From positions 1-58,543 of the forward strand of contig JADLCM010000056.1 in assembly GCA_020847175.1 (NCBI GenBank): DNA of 58,543 bases, written 5' to 3'. This document shows positions 43,325 to 52,567 of the stretch, one piece after another (within the stretch, counting starts at the first letter, position 1; each line of letters opens with the position of its first letter). The DNA is from Phycisphaerales bacterium. GTDB taxonomy: Bacteria; Planctomycetota; Phycisphaerae; Phycisphaerales; UBA1924. Below the pieces are notes generated by a model. That model was not told the DNA's origin. It ran no database searches and saw nothing but the letters and a program-made list of their open reading frames with translations. The translations under genes were made by a program, and so were the position numbers.

Positions 43325-43849
43325 ATGCACAACGTTGAACTCAAGTTCGAGCTCCGCGATCTCGCCCTCGCCCGCACGCTGGCGGTGGCCTGCGGCGCCA
43401 CACCCATCATCAAACTGCAGCAGACCGACACGTACTACAAGGTCCCCAGCGGGCGCCTCAAGAAGCGCGAGGCCCCGGGTGAACCCGTCGAGTTCATCTT
43501 TTACGACCGCCCCGACCGCGTGGACGCGAAGGTCAGCCATTTCACCATCTATTCCGAGAGCGAGGGCCTGGCCAAGTTCGGTCCCACGCCGCCCCCGATC
43601 TGGGTCGTGGTGCGCAAGACCCGCGAGGTGCTGCTGCTGGGTAACGTGCGCATCCACCTGGACCGGGTCTCCCACCTCGGCGACTTTCTCGAATTCGAGG
43701 CCCTCGTCACGCCCAGCAGCAACATCGCCCGATGCCACGAAGCCGTCCGCGACCTTCGCGCCAAGCTCGGCCCCGCCCTCGGCGGTCCCATCGCCTGCTC
43801 ATACTCCGATCTCATCGCGGCGGAACTCACCGACGAGGTCGCCCCCTGA
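43325..43849 (+). CDS. CYTH-domain protein (class IV adenylate cyclase-like)
   Basis: 174 aa. The opening NVELKFELRDLALARTLA and TDTYYKVPSGRLKKREAPG, with alternating charged residues in beta strands and E-x-K, fit the CYTH fold, which binds triphosphates with metal ions. Further strands (VEFIFYDRPDR, WVVVRKTREVLLLGNVRIHLDRVSHLGDFLEFEALV) complete the tunnel. Members include adenylate cyclase class IV and thiamine triphosphatase; the exact reaction is not determined here. ATG at 43325 is preferred because the upstream frame does not look conserved. Convergent with queF. Confidence 0.8.
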   Translation: MHNVELKFELRDLALARTLAVACGATPIIKLQQTDTYYKVPSGRLKKREAPGEPVEFIFYDRPDRVDAKVSHFTIYSESEGLAKFGPTPPPIWVVVRKTREVLLLGNVRIHLDRVSHLGDFLEFEALVTPSSNIARCHEAVRDLRAKLGPALGGPIACSYSDLIAAELTDEVAP

Positions 43850-43898
43850 GCCGGCGCACGGCGCGCCGCACCGTCACTCCGCTCGCCCACGCCGGCGC

Positions 43899-44282
43899 TC
43901 ACGCGCCCCGAAGGTGCCCGGGCACTTCGCCCGCATCGGCACGGGTGATCGACCGGATCCCTCCTCGCCCCCGCCAGTCGGCACGCACCTGGAGCCAGTT
44001 CGGGTTCATCAGGCGCGCCAGGTCATCACGGATTCGGTCGGTCACGGCCTCGTAGTAGATGCCCTCGGCGCGGAAGCTCTGAAAATAGAGCTTCAGGCTC
44101 TTGAGCTCCACGCACGTGCCCCCTTCCCGGGCCGTGCGAGGCTCAAACCGCACCGTGATGACTCCGAAATCCGGGTGCCCCGTCTTCGGGCACACGCTCG
44201 TGAACTCCTCCGCGATGTGCTCCACCACGATCGGGGCGGCACCGGGGGTGGGAAAAACCTCGAGCAGCGCGGCATTGGGCAT
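43899..44282 (-). CDS. queF: NADPH-dependent 7-cyano-7-deazaguanine reductase (type I)
   Basis: QueF reduces preQ0 to preQ1 in queuosine synthesis for tRNA. The 127-aa length is typical of the short type I enzyme. Catalytic Cys31 sits in EEFTSVCPKTGHPDFG, and the QueF motif ELKSLKLYF follows. The other queuosine genes are not in the window. ATG at 44282 was chosen over a longer frame because the homologous region begins there. Minus-strand TATCAT lies 5 bases upstream, and no ribosome site is present, so the transcript is likely leaderless. Confidence 0.93.
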   Translation of the reverse strand: MPNAALLEVFPTPGAAPIVVEHIAEEFTSVCPKTGHPDFGVITVRFEPRTAREGGTCVELKSLKLYFQSFRAEGIYYEAVTDRIRDDLARLMNPNWLQVRADWRGRGGIRSITRADAGEVPGHLRGA

Positions 44283-44287
44283 CCGCG

Positions 44288-44293
44288 ATGATA
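44288..44293 (-). promoter_or_regulatory. Leaderless-type -10 hexamer of queF
   Basis: TATCAT on the minus strand, 5 bases before the queF ATG. Confidence 0.5.
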
Positions 44294-44406
44294 GAAGCCC
44301 CGCCCGGCGTGCCATCAACGGGCCGGTACTCCTCCTCCGGGTGAACTCGCGAACCCGCGGGCCGACGGCCCCTGGGCCCATGCGGTCGCTCGCCCCCGGG
44401 GGTCGT

Positions 44407-45267
44407 TCACGCCCGGCGCCGGCGTCCGGCCCAGAGCGTGCCCGCAAGCGTGAGCACCGCCGAGCCCGCCGGCGCGGGCACCACGCGGAAGCTCCAGTTG
44501 TAGATGTCGTGGTTCTCCCAGCAGCCGCCGGTCGCGCTGGTGAAGCCGATCCACGCGAGGCCGCCTTCGAGGCCGAGTGCCTGGTCGATATCGAGCGCGA
44601 CGGTCAGCACCGGGGCCACCTGGCCCGCCACGCTGACGCTCAGCGTGCCCGGCTCGTAGGTAACGAACAAGGTGTGCAGGCTGCCGTCGGAGAGTTCGGG
44701 CAAACCGGTGGTCATCGAGCCGATCGAGTCGCGCTCGTGACTGGTGGTGTTGCCGGTTCCGGGCACATGCACCGAGATGTGGTTGGCGTTCACGTCTTCG
44801 GCGCGCTCGTTCATCCACGTGTCAACTTCGATGGCGACCACGCGCCCGAGGCCGTTGTACCCGATGCCGCCGCCGAGCGTCGAGCTGTTTGAAGCGTGGA
44901 GCGACGACGACGCGTCCTGGATCACGAGCGCGAAGCCGTCGGCCCCGGCCAGCGCGTTGAACCCGGCCGGGCCGCCGCGCTCCGACATGCGGAAGGTGAT
45001 CTCGCTCTCCCAAGACCCGCCTAGGGCGAGGGCGTCTCGGTGCCAGGCGGCGCCGACGGACGAGGGTGTGGTGCCGGTGAGGCGAAGCACGTTGTTGGCG
45101 CCCCCGAGCGGATCGGCGGCGGTGCCGGCGCTCCCGCGCAGGTTGAGGCCCGAGGCGTCATTGAACCCGTTGTAGATGAAGTCGGCCACTGCGCCGGGCG
45201 CCAGGCCCATGCCGGCGAGCAGCGTGAGCGCGAGGCGATACCGTGCCGCGATCGTGCGGGTCTCCAT
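44407..45267 (-). CDS. Exported L-type-lectin-like protein with PEP-CTERM-like tail
   Basis: 286 aa. Signal peptide (LALTLLAGMGLAPGAVA). The body has the beta-sandwich pattern of legume/L-type lectins: FRMSERGGPAGFNALAGADGFALVIQDASSS, GGGIGYNGLGRVVAIEVDTWMN, where Asp and Gly shape a calcium and sugar site. The tail VVPAPAGSAVLTLAGTLWAGRRRRA has a P-A-P motif, a hydrophobic helix and an Arg cluster, a variant of the PEP-CTERM sorting signal cut by exosortase. ATG at 45267 with AGAGGA upstream; the longer frame at 45291 is less likely. Probably an exported carbohydrate-binding protein. Confidence 0.8.
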   Translation of the reverse strand: METRTIAARYRLALTLLAGMGLAPGAVADFIYNGFNDASGLNLRGSAGTAADPLGGANNVLRLTGTTPSSVGAAWHRDALALGGSWESEITFRMSERGGPAGFNALAGADGFALVIQDASSSLHASNSSTLGGGIGYNGLGRVVAIEVDTWMNERAEDVNANHISVHVPGTGNTTSHERDSIGSMTTGLPELSDGSLHTLFVTYEPGTLSVSVAGQVAPVLTVALDIDQALGLEGGLAWIGFTSATGGCWENHDIYNWSFRVVPAPAGSAVLTLAGTLWAGRRRRA

Positions 45268-45508
45268 GACGTCCTCTCTTTCTTCATCCATGACGCGGTC
45301 ATCGCGGCGCGCCGGAAGGGGAGAGCGCCCGCGAAGCCGCCGGAAGTTTTCTCAACCCTCACCTCTAACCTACATCCGTTTCAACGACTTGCAACTTCCG
45401 GATGCGGATGCAAGAGGCTTCTTCAAAGAATCAGACAAAAACTCGTCACCTCCGGCGCGCGCGGCGCGCCGATTCGACAATTCCTCCGTTCTTATCAGAC
45501 CACACCCC

Positions 45509-45514
45509 TACGCT
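45509..45514 (+). promoter_or_regulatory. Leaderless-type -10 hexamer of radA
   Basis: TACGCT, 6 bases before the radA ATG. Confidence 0.5.
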
Positions 45515-45520
45515 CGATCG

Positions 45521-46969
<1,449 letters not shown>

Positions 46970-47078
46970 ATGAGGTTCCTAAGGATGAAGGCCCCTGCCC
47001 TCGCTCATTGGCGGGCGACCACGTCCGCGCACCAGAAGCCCAACCGGCCTCAATCTGTCGCCTTTGGAATCGCTGCGC

Positions 47079-47107
47079 TTGACAGAAAGGCGCTGGGCGG
47101 TTAGATT
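47079..47107 (+). promoter_or_regulatory. Strong sigma-70-like promoter
   Basis: Perfect -35 TTGACA (47079-47084), 17-base spacer, -10 TAGATT (47102-47107). The predicted start site is near 47114. Downstream, GGAG (47122-47125) is 6 bases ahead of ATG 47132. Confidence 0.7.
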
Positions 47108-47131
47108 CTTGTCTGGATCATGGAGATAAAC

Positions 47132-48102
47132 ATGGCACTCCCGCACTCCCGCACTCCCGCACTCCCGCACTGTGGCACCGCATTCTTGGGATCATGACTG
47201 CGGCGATGGTTGCGACCACGGCGCTTGCCACTGCTGATCCGCCGGAAGAGGAAGGCGAAGGCGAACTTGAGGCGGTCGCTATTGAGGGGGTTTACGAGAT
47301 TCCAGGCACAGGACCGCTGGCCATCTATCGTGACGCTCAAGGACCATTGATCGATACCGCATTCTGCACATCGAACTACGACGGTCTCGCTATCTTCGAA
47401 ATCAGCGACTCCGCCATAGATTCTGCAGATGATGTCGGGGGCAGCACGAGCCTCGGAGTTGTCGTGTGGACAACGTACTTCTCGAGCCTGTACTCCACCG
47501 ACGACCTCGATCCGAACCACCCTGCCGTCTCATTCTTTGAAGATCATGACGTCGCCGCGGCGCTTCTCATCGGGCGGCTTGAAGGAACGTGCGATGAAGT
47601 TTCGTGCATCGCATTCGCCTTCGACTGGACTGACGATCAGGATGTGCGACACCACATCTTGATACCGCTGGCTGAAGTGCTCACAGAAACTGCGGCGATC
47701 GCGCTCGAGTTTGGAGGTTACCAAGGGCCTGGCGCGTGGCAGGTTGATCCTTGCCTGGATAGTTCGGAGTGCCTGGATCTGAGGGAAAGACGGATCGCTG
47801 ATGCGCTCAGCGCGTATGCGCAGTGTTTGAAGGGACTCGTGCCGCCCGTGAGTCTCTGGCATGTCGGATGCTTTGTGCTTTGCGCGCCGTTTTTGGCGGG
47901 AACCCCAGCAGCCTATCTGACATGCCTCGCCGCCTGCCTGGCGGGCGTCACCGTCGCTCCTATCCCCATCAATCTTTGGGAGTGCGAGCAGCAGCTCGCG
48001 TTCGACAAGGAGAACGCCGACGCCGGCTATTGTGCCTGTCTGAGCTATCGAGCACAAAACTGTCCAACGGGCGAAACAGATCAACTCGGATTTTGCCCCT
48101 GA
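47132..48102 (+). CDS. Cys-rich secreted protein, 5' end out of frame by an 8-bp repeat
   Basis: The body, read from ATG 47194, gives 302 aa. It has an acidic N-terminal region (PPEEEGEGELEA), a middle domain with several Cys, and a Cys-rich hydrophobic C-terminal helix pair (SLWHVGCFVLCAPFLAG, YLTCLAACLAGVTVAP). I recognise no family. The best promoter, GGAG site and ATG (47132) are placed for a start 62 bases further upstream, but from there the frame ends at a TGA (47195-47197) that overlaps the internal ATG. The culprit is the 8-bp repeat between them. With one unit fewer, the 47132 start would read into the body and supply a normal signal peptide (about HRILGIMTAAMVATTALATA). As written, translation might start at 47194, which gives only a short, uncharged leader. 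Either phase variation or a sequence error. Confidence 0.6.
47135..47171. repeat. 8-bp direct repeat GCACTCCC, 4.6 copies
   Basis: Four perfect copies of GCACTCCC and a partial copy, 37 bases, within the first codons of the secreted-protein gene. Eight is not a multiple of three, so gain or loss of units shifts the frame. Confidence 0.9.
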
Positions 48103-48196
48103 CCGTGGCGATGACGCACACTGCCTTGTCCATCGGTCGGTGCATCGCGCGTTGGACTTGGCGCATTCTGGATCGCGAAGGGAGGATTCGTTCACC

Positions 48197-48652
48197 ATGA
48201 GCACGCCTCGAGTTGTGTCGCTGAAGTGGTTGCTGGTCGCCTGGCCCCTGTCTGTGTTCGGCGCGCTCTATGCGCTCGTGAATCTATGGGCCTACTCGGG
48301 GCTGCCGCTGTCGGCTCGTCGGCTGAGCACCAGCAACCTGCAGATTGAGGGTCCGGGAAAGTCGCGCCTGTTCGTGACCGGAGAACTCGGAACAGGCACG
48401 GGAATCTACGCATCCCTCACGGACGAGTCGGGTGGGCATATCGCCACACTCGACGAGAGGAATCCGGGTGACCCGTCTCTCACGTTGAACGGTGCCGTGC
48501 CCGGTTCGAGTGTCCGCATCGGCTTCGACCCAAAGACGGGCCGCCCTGTCATCACGCTGTCGTGTGTCGACGAGGTGACCGGCAAACTGGGACCCGGCCT
48601 GACCGTCACACTCGATGAACAGGGTCGAGGGCAGGTGACGGGTCTGCCTTGA
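48197..48652 (+). CDS. Single-pass membrane protein of unknown function
   Basis: 151 aa. A membrane helix near the N-terminus (WLLVAWPLSVFGALYALVNLWAY) is followed by an outside part of about 115 residues with regular beta strands (SNLQIEGPGKSRLFVTGELGTGTGIYASLTDESGGHIATLDE). I recognise no family. ATG at 48197 has GGAGG 11 bases upstream, spaced a little far. It lies 95 bases after the Cys-rich protein gene on the same strand, so the two may share a transcript. Confidence 0.6.
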   Translation: MSTPRVVSLKWLLVAWPLSVFGALYALVNLWAYSGLPLSARRLSTSNLQIEGPGKSRLFVTGELGTGTGIYASLTDESGGHIATLDERNPGDPSLTLNGAVPGSSVRIGFDPKTGRPVITLSCVDEVTGKLGPGLTVTLDEQGRGQVTGLP

Positions 48653-48769
48653 TCGAGGCTTCATTGCCGCCAAGTGCATCGGTCTGTCACGGAGAACCGA
48701 CCTGATCTTCACCGGCGGGCGTCGCCCTCCATCTCTGCGGGCACGCTCGCGAGTGTTGCGCGGCGCCGC

Positions 48770-48775
48770 TACCCT
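48770..48775 (+). promoter_or_regulatory. Leaderless-type -10 hexamer of the TVP38 gene
   Basis: TACCCT, 6 bases before GTG at 48782. Confidence 0.45.
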
Positions 48776-48781
48776 CGACGC

Positions 48782-49588
48782 GTGACCCAACCCCCCGAAA
48801 ACACGACTTTTCCAACCGAAATCAACGCCGCCGAGTCTCCCGCGGCGGGTTCACAGGGCGAGCCCGAAGTTTCGGTCGTTCAGGTCTTCAAGCGTCTCGG
48901 TCCCGCCGGCATTCTGGCCATCGTGGCGGGAGTCATGCCCGCCCTCGGCGGCATCGTGCTCCTCATGAACATCGGCGCCATCGGCACTTGGCTCGCCGGG
49001 CACAAAGAAATCGGCTTCGTCATCTATGTCGCCTGCTTCATGCTGCTCGCCGGCCTCGCCCTCCTTCCCACCTACGCCCAGTCCATCCTCGGCGGGTGGG
49101 CCTTCGGGTTCGCGGCGGGGTTCCCCGCGGCTCTGCTCGGATTCTTCGGGGCCTCGCTGCTGGGCTACGACATCGCCCGCGCCGCCTCGCGCGAACGGGC
49201 CATGAAACTCCTCAAGGAGCACCCCAAGTGGATCGCCGTGCGCGATGCGCTGGTCGCCGACGGCGAGGGCGCTCGGTTCTGGAAGACCCTGGGCATGGTC
49301 ACCCTCCTGCGCATCCCGCCCAACTCTCCCTTCGCCCTCACGAACCTCATCATGGCGGCGGTCAAGGTGCCTCGCGTGCCCTTCGCCATCGGCACGCTCA
49401 TCGGCATGGCCCCGCGCACCGGCATCGCGGTCTTCATCGCCAGCCTCATCAAGGGCGAACTCTCGCGCGAGAGCATCGCCAATGCACGCCCGCAGTGGGT
49501 GGTCTACGTCGCCATCGGCGCAAGCGTGGCGGTGCTCGGCATCGTCGGCCTCGTCGCCAAGCGGGCCGTGGACCGCATCACGACCTGA
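48782..49588 (+). CDS. TVP38/TMEM64-type (DedA-like) membrane protein
   Basis: 268 aa with five to six helices. The VTT/DedA-like core is visible: AQSILGGWAFGFAAGFPAALLGFFGASLLGYDIARAASRERA and LLRIPPNSPFALTNLIMAAVKVPRVPFAIGTLIGMAPRTGIAVFIAS, where the PxxP-like and R-x-[PG] positions resemble the proton-dependent lipid-transport family. In bacteria related proteins recycle undecaprenyl phosphate or phospholipids; the substrate here is unknown. GTG at 48782, with TACCCT 6 bases upstream. It precedes ubiX by 73 bases. Confidence 0.85.
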   Translation: MTQPPENTTFPTEINAAESPAAGSQGEPEVSVVQVFKRLGPAGILAIVAGVMPALGGIVLLMNIGAIGTWLAGHKEIGFVIYVACFMLLAGLALLPTYAQSILGGWAFGFAAGFPAALLGFFGASLLGYDIARAASRERAMKLLKEHPKWIAVRDALVADGEGARFWKTLGMVTLLRIPPNSPFALTNLIMAAVKVPRVPFAIGTLIGMAPRTGIAVFIASLIKGELSRESIANARPQWVVYVAIGASVAVLGIVGLVAKRAVDRITT

Positions 49589-49650
49589 TCCCCGCGCCCG
49601 CCCGCGCGGGAGGGTCGATTCGGCGGGTTCCGCGCCGCCTCGCCTCTCCC

Positions 49651-49656
49651 TACGCT
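49651..49656 (+). promoter_or_regulatory. Leaderless-type -10 hexamer of ubiX
   Basis: TACGCT, 5 bases before the ubiX ATG. Confidence 0.5.
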
Positions 49657-49661
49657 CCCGC

Positions 49662-50294
49662 ATGACCGCCCCGCGCCGCTTCGTGCTCGGCATCTCGGGC
49701 GCCTCCGGGGCCGCCTATGCGCTGCGCCTCCTCGAACAACTCCTCACGCGCGGCCACGAGGTGCATCTTGTGGTCAGCGAATACGGCCGGCGTCTCCTCG
49801 GCGATGAAGCCGGCGTCCGCGCGCTCGACCTCCCCCACCTCCTTCCCCACCTCACCCCGCTCGCCGACGACTTCCGCCTGTTCGTTCACCCCCACAAGGA
49901 TGTCGGCGCCGTGATCGCCAGCGGGAGCTTCCTGCACGACGGGATGGTGGTGCTCCCCTGCTCCAGCGCCAGCCTCGGCGCCATGGCGTCGGGCAGCGGG
50001 AGCAACCTCCTCTGCCGCGCCGCGATGGTGGCGCTCAAGGAGCGTCGCCCGCTCATCGTCTGCCACCGCGAGACGCCGCTGAGCCTGGTCGATATCGAGA
50101 ACATGCGTTCGCTCGCCCTCGCGGGCGCGACCATCTGCCCGACCAACCCGGGCTTCTACCTGCACCCGGCCGGCGTCGGCGAGATCGTGGACTTCATCGT
50201 GGGAAAGGTGCTCGACCTGCTCAAGGTGGAACATGAACTCAAGACGAGGTGGCCCGGTGCGGGGCTGAGCCCGCCCCCGCCGCGGGATGTTTAG
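49662..50294 (+). CDS. ubiX: Flavin prenyltransferase
   Basis: UbiX makes prenylated FMN, the cofactor of UbiD-type decarboxylases. The 210-aa protein has the N-terminal flavin motif LGISGASGAAYALRLLEQLL, VVLPCSSASLGAMASGSGSNLLCRAA and PLIVCHRETPLSLVDIENM, with IVDFIVGKVLDLL at the end. The length fits. No ubiD is adjacent, so the decarboxylase it serves is elsewhere. ATG at 49662, with TACGCT 5 bases upstream. A 57-aa membrane protein gene starts 2 bases after its stop. Confidence 0.93.
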   Translation: MTAPRRFVLGISGASGAAYALRLLEQLLTRGHEVHLVVSEYGRRLLGDEAGVRALDLPHLLPHLTPLADDFRLFVHPHKDVGAVIASGSFLHDGMVVLPCSSASLGAMASGSGSNLLCRAAMVALKERRPLIVCHRETPLSLVDIENMRSLALAGATICPTNPGFYLHPAGVGEIVDFIVGKVLDLLKVEHELKTRWPGAGLSPPPPRDV

Positions 50295-50296
50295 CC

Positions 50297-50470
50297 ATGC
50301 CCTTTCCCCTCCACGACTGGCAGTTCTGGGTCGCCTCCGCCCTCGCCCTCGGGGCGGCGTGGTGGCTCCTCCGCGGATTCCTCGGCACCGTGATCCCCAG
50401 GAAGGGGCGGAGGTCCAAGGGCCGACGCGCCACCCTCACCATCGAAGGGCGGCCGCCGTCCAAGAGTTGA
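50297..50470 (+). CDS. 57-aa single-pass membrane protein
   Basis: One hydrophobic helix (WVASALALGAAWWLLRGFLG) and a basic tail (PRKGRRSKGRRATLTIEGRPPSKS). ATG at 50297 comes 2 bases after the ubiX stop, suggesting translation from the same message. I recognise no family. Short proteins of this composition can be chance frames, but the helix with flanking positive charges is sound. Confidence 0.5.
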   Translation: MPFPLHDWQFWVASALALGAAWWLLRGFLGTVIPRKGRRSKGRRATLTIEGRPPSKS

Positions 50471-50521
50471 CCTGGCTCCCGTGTGCACGCCGCGGGCGCG
50501 CCGATGCCGCTCGCCGCGAAC

Positions 50522-52567
50522 TTACCCCGCGACCTGGAACACGGCGAACGCCCCGACATACGCCAGCAGCGACATCCACCCGAGCTGGATGAACGCCCAC
50601 TTCGCGCCCCCCGCCTCGCGGGCCGTCACCGCCAGGGTCGGCAGGCACTGCATCGCCAGCACGTAGTACACAAGCAGCGACCACGAAACCGCCCACGTGA
50701 AGAGCGGCGAGCCGTCGTCGCGTTTCGCCTTCGCCAGCGCCGCCCGCGTGCCCTCGGCCGCGTCGCCCTCTTCGCCCGTGACCATCACCGACATGGTCGA
50801 GACAAACACCTCGCGGGCCGCGAAACTCGCCAGCACCCCCACCGAAAGCTGCCTGTCGTAGCCCAGGGGGGCGAACACCGGCTCCACGGCCGACCCCAGG
50901 CGCGCGATGAATGTCCGCCGGGCGCCGTGCGCCGCGTCGATCGCGTCCGCCTCGGCGAGGAGGTCACCCGGCGTCGCCGGCTCGTCCGTGGGCGTGCCAG
51001 GCGCATCCACTGGCCCCGGGTCGAGCGCCGCCGCCTGCGCCCGGAGCGCCTCGGCCTCCGGCGTGGGCCCCGACCTGGGGTAGGTGCTGAGCCACCACAG
51101 GACGATGGAAATGGCCAGGATCACGGTCCCCGCCTTGCGCAGGAAGATCATGCCCCGGTCGAGCGCAGTGAGCGCCGCGGTGCGTGTGCTCGGGCGTCGA
51201 TACGTGGGCAACTCCATCACCATCGGGCGCGATGGCCCGCGCAGGATCGTCCGGCGCGCGACCAGCGCGCTCACCAGCCCCGCGCACGCCCCCAGCACGT
51301 AGCACCCCGTGAACGCCAGCGCCTGCACCCCGGGGCGGCCCGGAAAGAGCAGGCCCACCAGCAGCACGTACACGGGGATGCGCGCCGAGCACGACATGAA
51401 CGGCGCCACCAGGATCGTCGCCAGCCGGTCGCGCCGATCCGGGATCGCCCGCGCCGCCATGATCCCGGGAAGCGCGCAGGCGTGCGAACTCAGCAAGGGC
51501 ACGAACGCATGCCCGCTCAACCCGAAGGGCCGCATCAGCCGGTCCATCACGAACGCCGCCCGCGCCAGGTACCCCGTGTCTTCGAGCAGCGCGATGATGA
51601 AGAACAGCAGGCAGATCTGCGGCAGGAAGACCAGTGTCGCGCCCACCCCGGAGAGCACCCCCCCCACGAGCAGGTCCGACAGAACTCCATCGCCCAGCAC
51701 CCCGGCCACCCGCTCGCCCGCCCACCCGAAGCCGGCCTCGATCCAGTCCATCGGGTAGGTCGCGAGCCTGAAGATCGCCCAGAAGAGACCGGTCATTACC
51801 GCCGCGAAGAGGATCAGCCCCAGCACCGGGTGCGTGAACGCCCGGTCGGCGTGATCGGTGAGGGTTGCGCCGGGGTCCGCCGCCCTGCCGGAGAAGATCT
51901 CCGAGGCGAGTTCGTCCGCCCAGTGCTCCAGGGCCTCCTGCCCGGCGCGCGGGCCCGCGACGGGGATGCGGGCGCGCCCCAGCGCCCCGCGCAGCGCCTC
52001 AAGCCCCTCGCCGGTGCGGGCGCTACACACCACGACGGGGCACCCCAGGATCTCTTCCAGCCGGCGCTCATCACCCCGGATGCCCCTGCGGCGCGCCGCG
52101 TCAACCAGATTGATCGCCACCACGGTCGGCAAGCGCCGGCGCAGCGCCTCGCCCAGCACCATCAGGCCGCGGGGCAGGTTGGTCGCATCGAGCACCACGC
52201 ACACCGCGTCGGGCGCGGCGAGCGGCTCGCCCGGGGGCGCGAGATCCCCGGCCAGCACGCGCCGAACTACCGTTGACTCGCTCCCGTGCAGTTCAAGCGA
52301 ATAAGCGCCCGGCAGATCGACCAGGTGAATCGCCCGGTCCGCACCCGGCAGTGTTCCCCGGCGCGCTTCCTGCGTCGTGCCCGGAAAGTTGCTCGTCTTG
52401 TGGCGCACGCCGCACAGGCGATTGAACAGCGTCGTCTTTCCCGTGTTCGGGTTGCCCACCAGCACGACCCGCAGCGGCAGGTCGCCGCGGGCGCCGTCCG
52501 CCGCCCGATGGGTGTCGCGGTCTGCCTGATCCGTTCGCGGCGCAGCGCTGACCTCGATCGGGCTCAT
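50522..52567 (-). CDS. feoB: Ferrous iron transporter FeoB
   Basis: FeoB is the GTP-regulated inner-membrane Fe(II) importer. The 681-aa protein has the G domain (G1 GNPNTGKT at 39-46, DLPGAYSL as G3, NLVD as G4) followed by two GATE/nucleoside-recognition blocks and at least eight helices: LSSHACALPGIMAAR and PFMSCSARIPVYVLLVG are the conserved transport motifs with cysteine. A long acidic insert sits between helices at about residues 500-560. ATG at 52567 overlaps the stop of the tag-feoA frame (ATGA at 52564-52567), so it is translationally coupled to FeoA. Convergent with the small gene at 50470. Confidence 0.95.
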   Translation of the reverse strand: MSPIEVSAAPRTDQADRDTHRAADGARGDLPLRVVLVGNPNTGKTTLFNRLCGVRHKTSNFPGTTQEARRGTLPGADRAIHLVDLPGAYSLELHGSESTVVRRVLAGDLAPPGEPLAAPDAVCVVLDATNLPRGLMVLGEALRRRLPTVVAINLVDAARRRGIRGDERRLEEILGCPVVVCSARTGEGLEALRGALGRARIPVAGPRAGQEALEHWADELASEIFSGRAADPGATLTDHADRAFTHPVLGLILFAAVMTGLFWAIFRLATYPMDWIEAGFGWAGERVAGVLGDGVLSDLLVGGVLSGVGATLVFLPQICLLFFIIALLEDTGYLARAAFVMDRLMRPFGLSGHAFVPLLSSHACALPGIMAARAIPDRRDRLATILVAPFMSCSARIPVYVLLVGLLFPGRPGVQALAFTGCYVLGACAGLVSALVARRTILRGPSRPMVMELPTYRRPSTRTAALTALDRGMIFLRKAGTVILAISIVLWWLSTYPRSGPTPEAEALRAQAAALDPGPVDAPGTPTDEPATPGDLLAEADAIDAAHGARRTFIARLGSAVEPVFAPLGYDRQLSVGVLASFAAREVFVSTMSVMVTGEEGDAAEGTRAALAKAKRDDGSPLFTWAVSWSLLVYYVLAMQCLPTLAVTAREAGGAKWAFIQLGWMSLLAYVGAFAVFQVAG

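Noticed and set aside
46979..47170. Minus-strand frames rich in CGSAGVREC repeats
   Set aside because: They are translations of the 8-bp repeat, not a protein gene.
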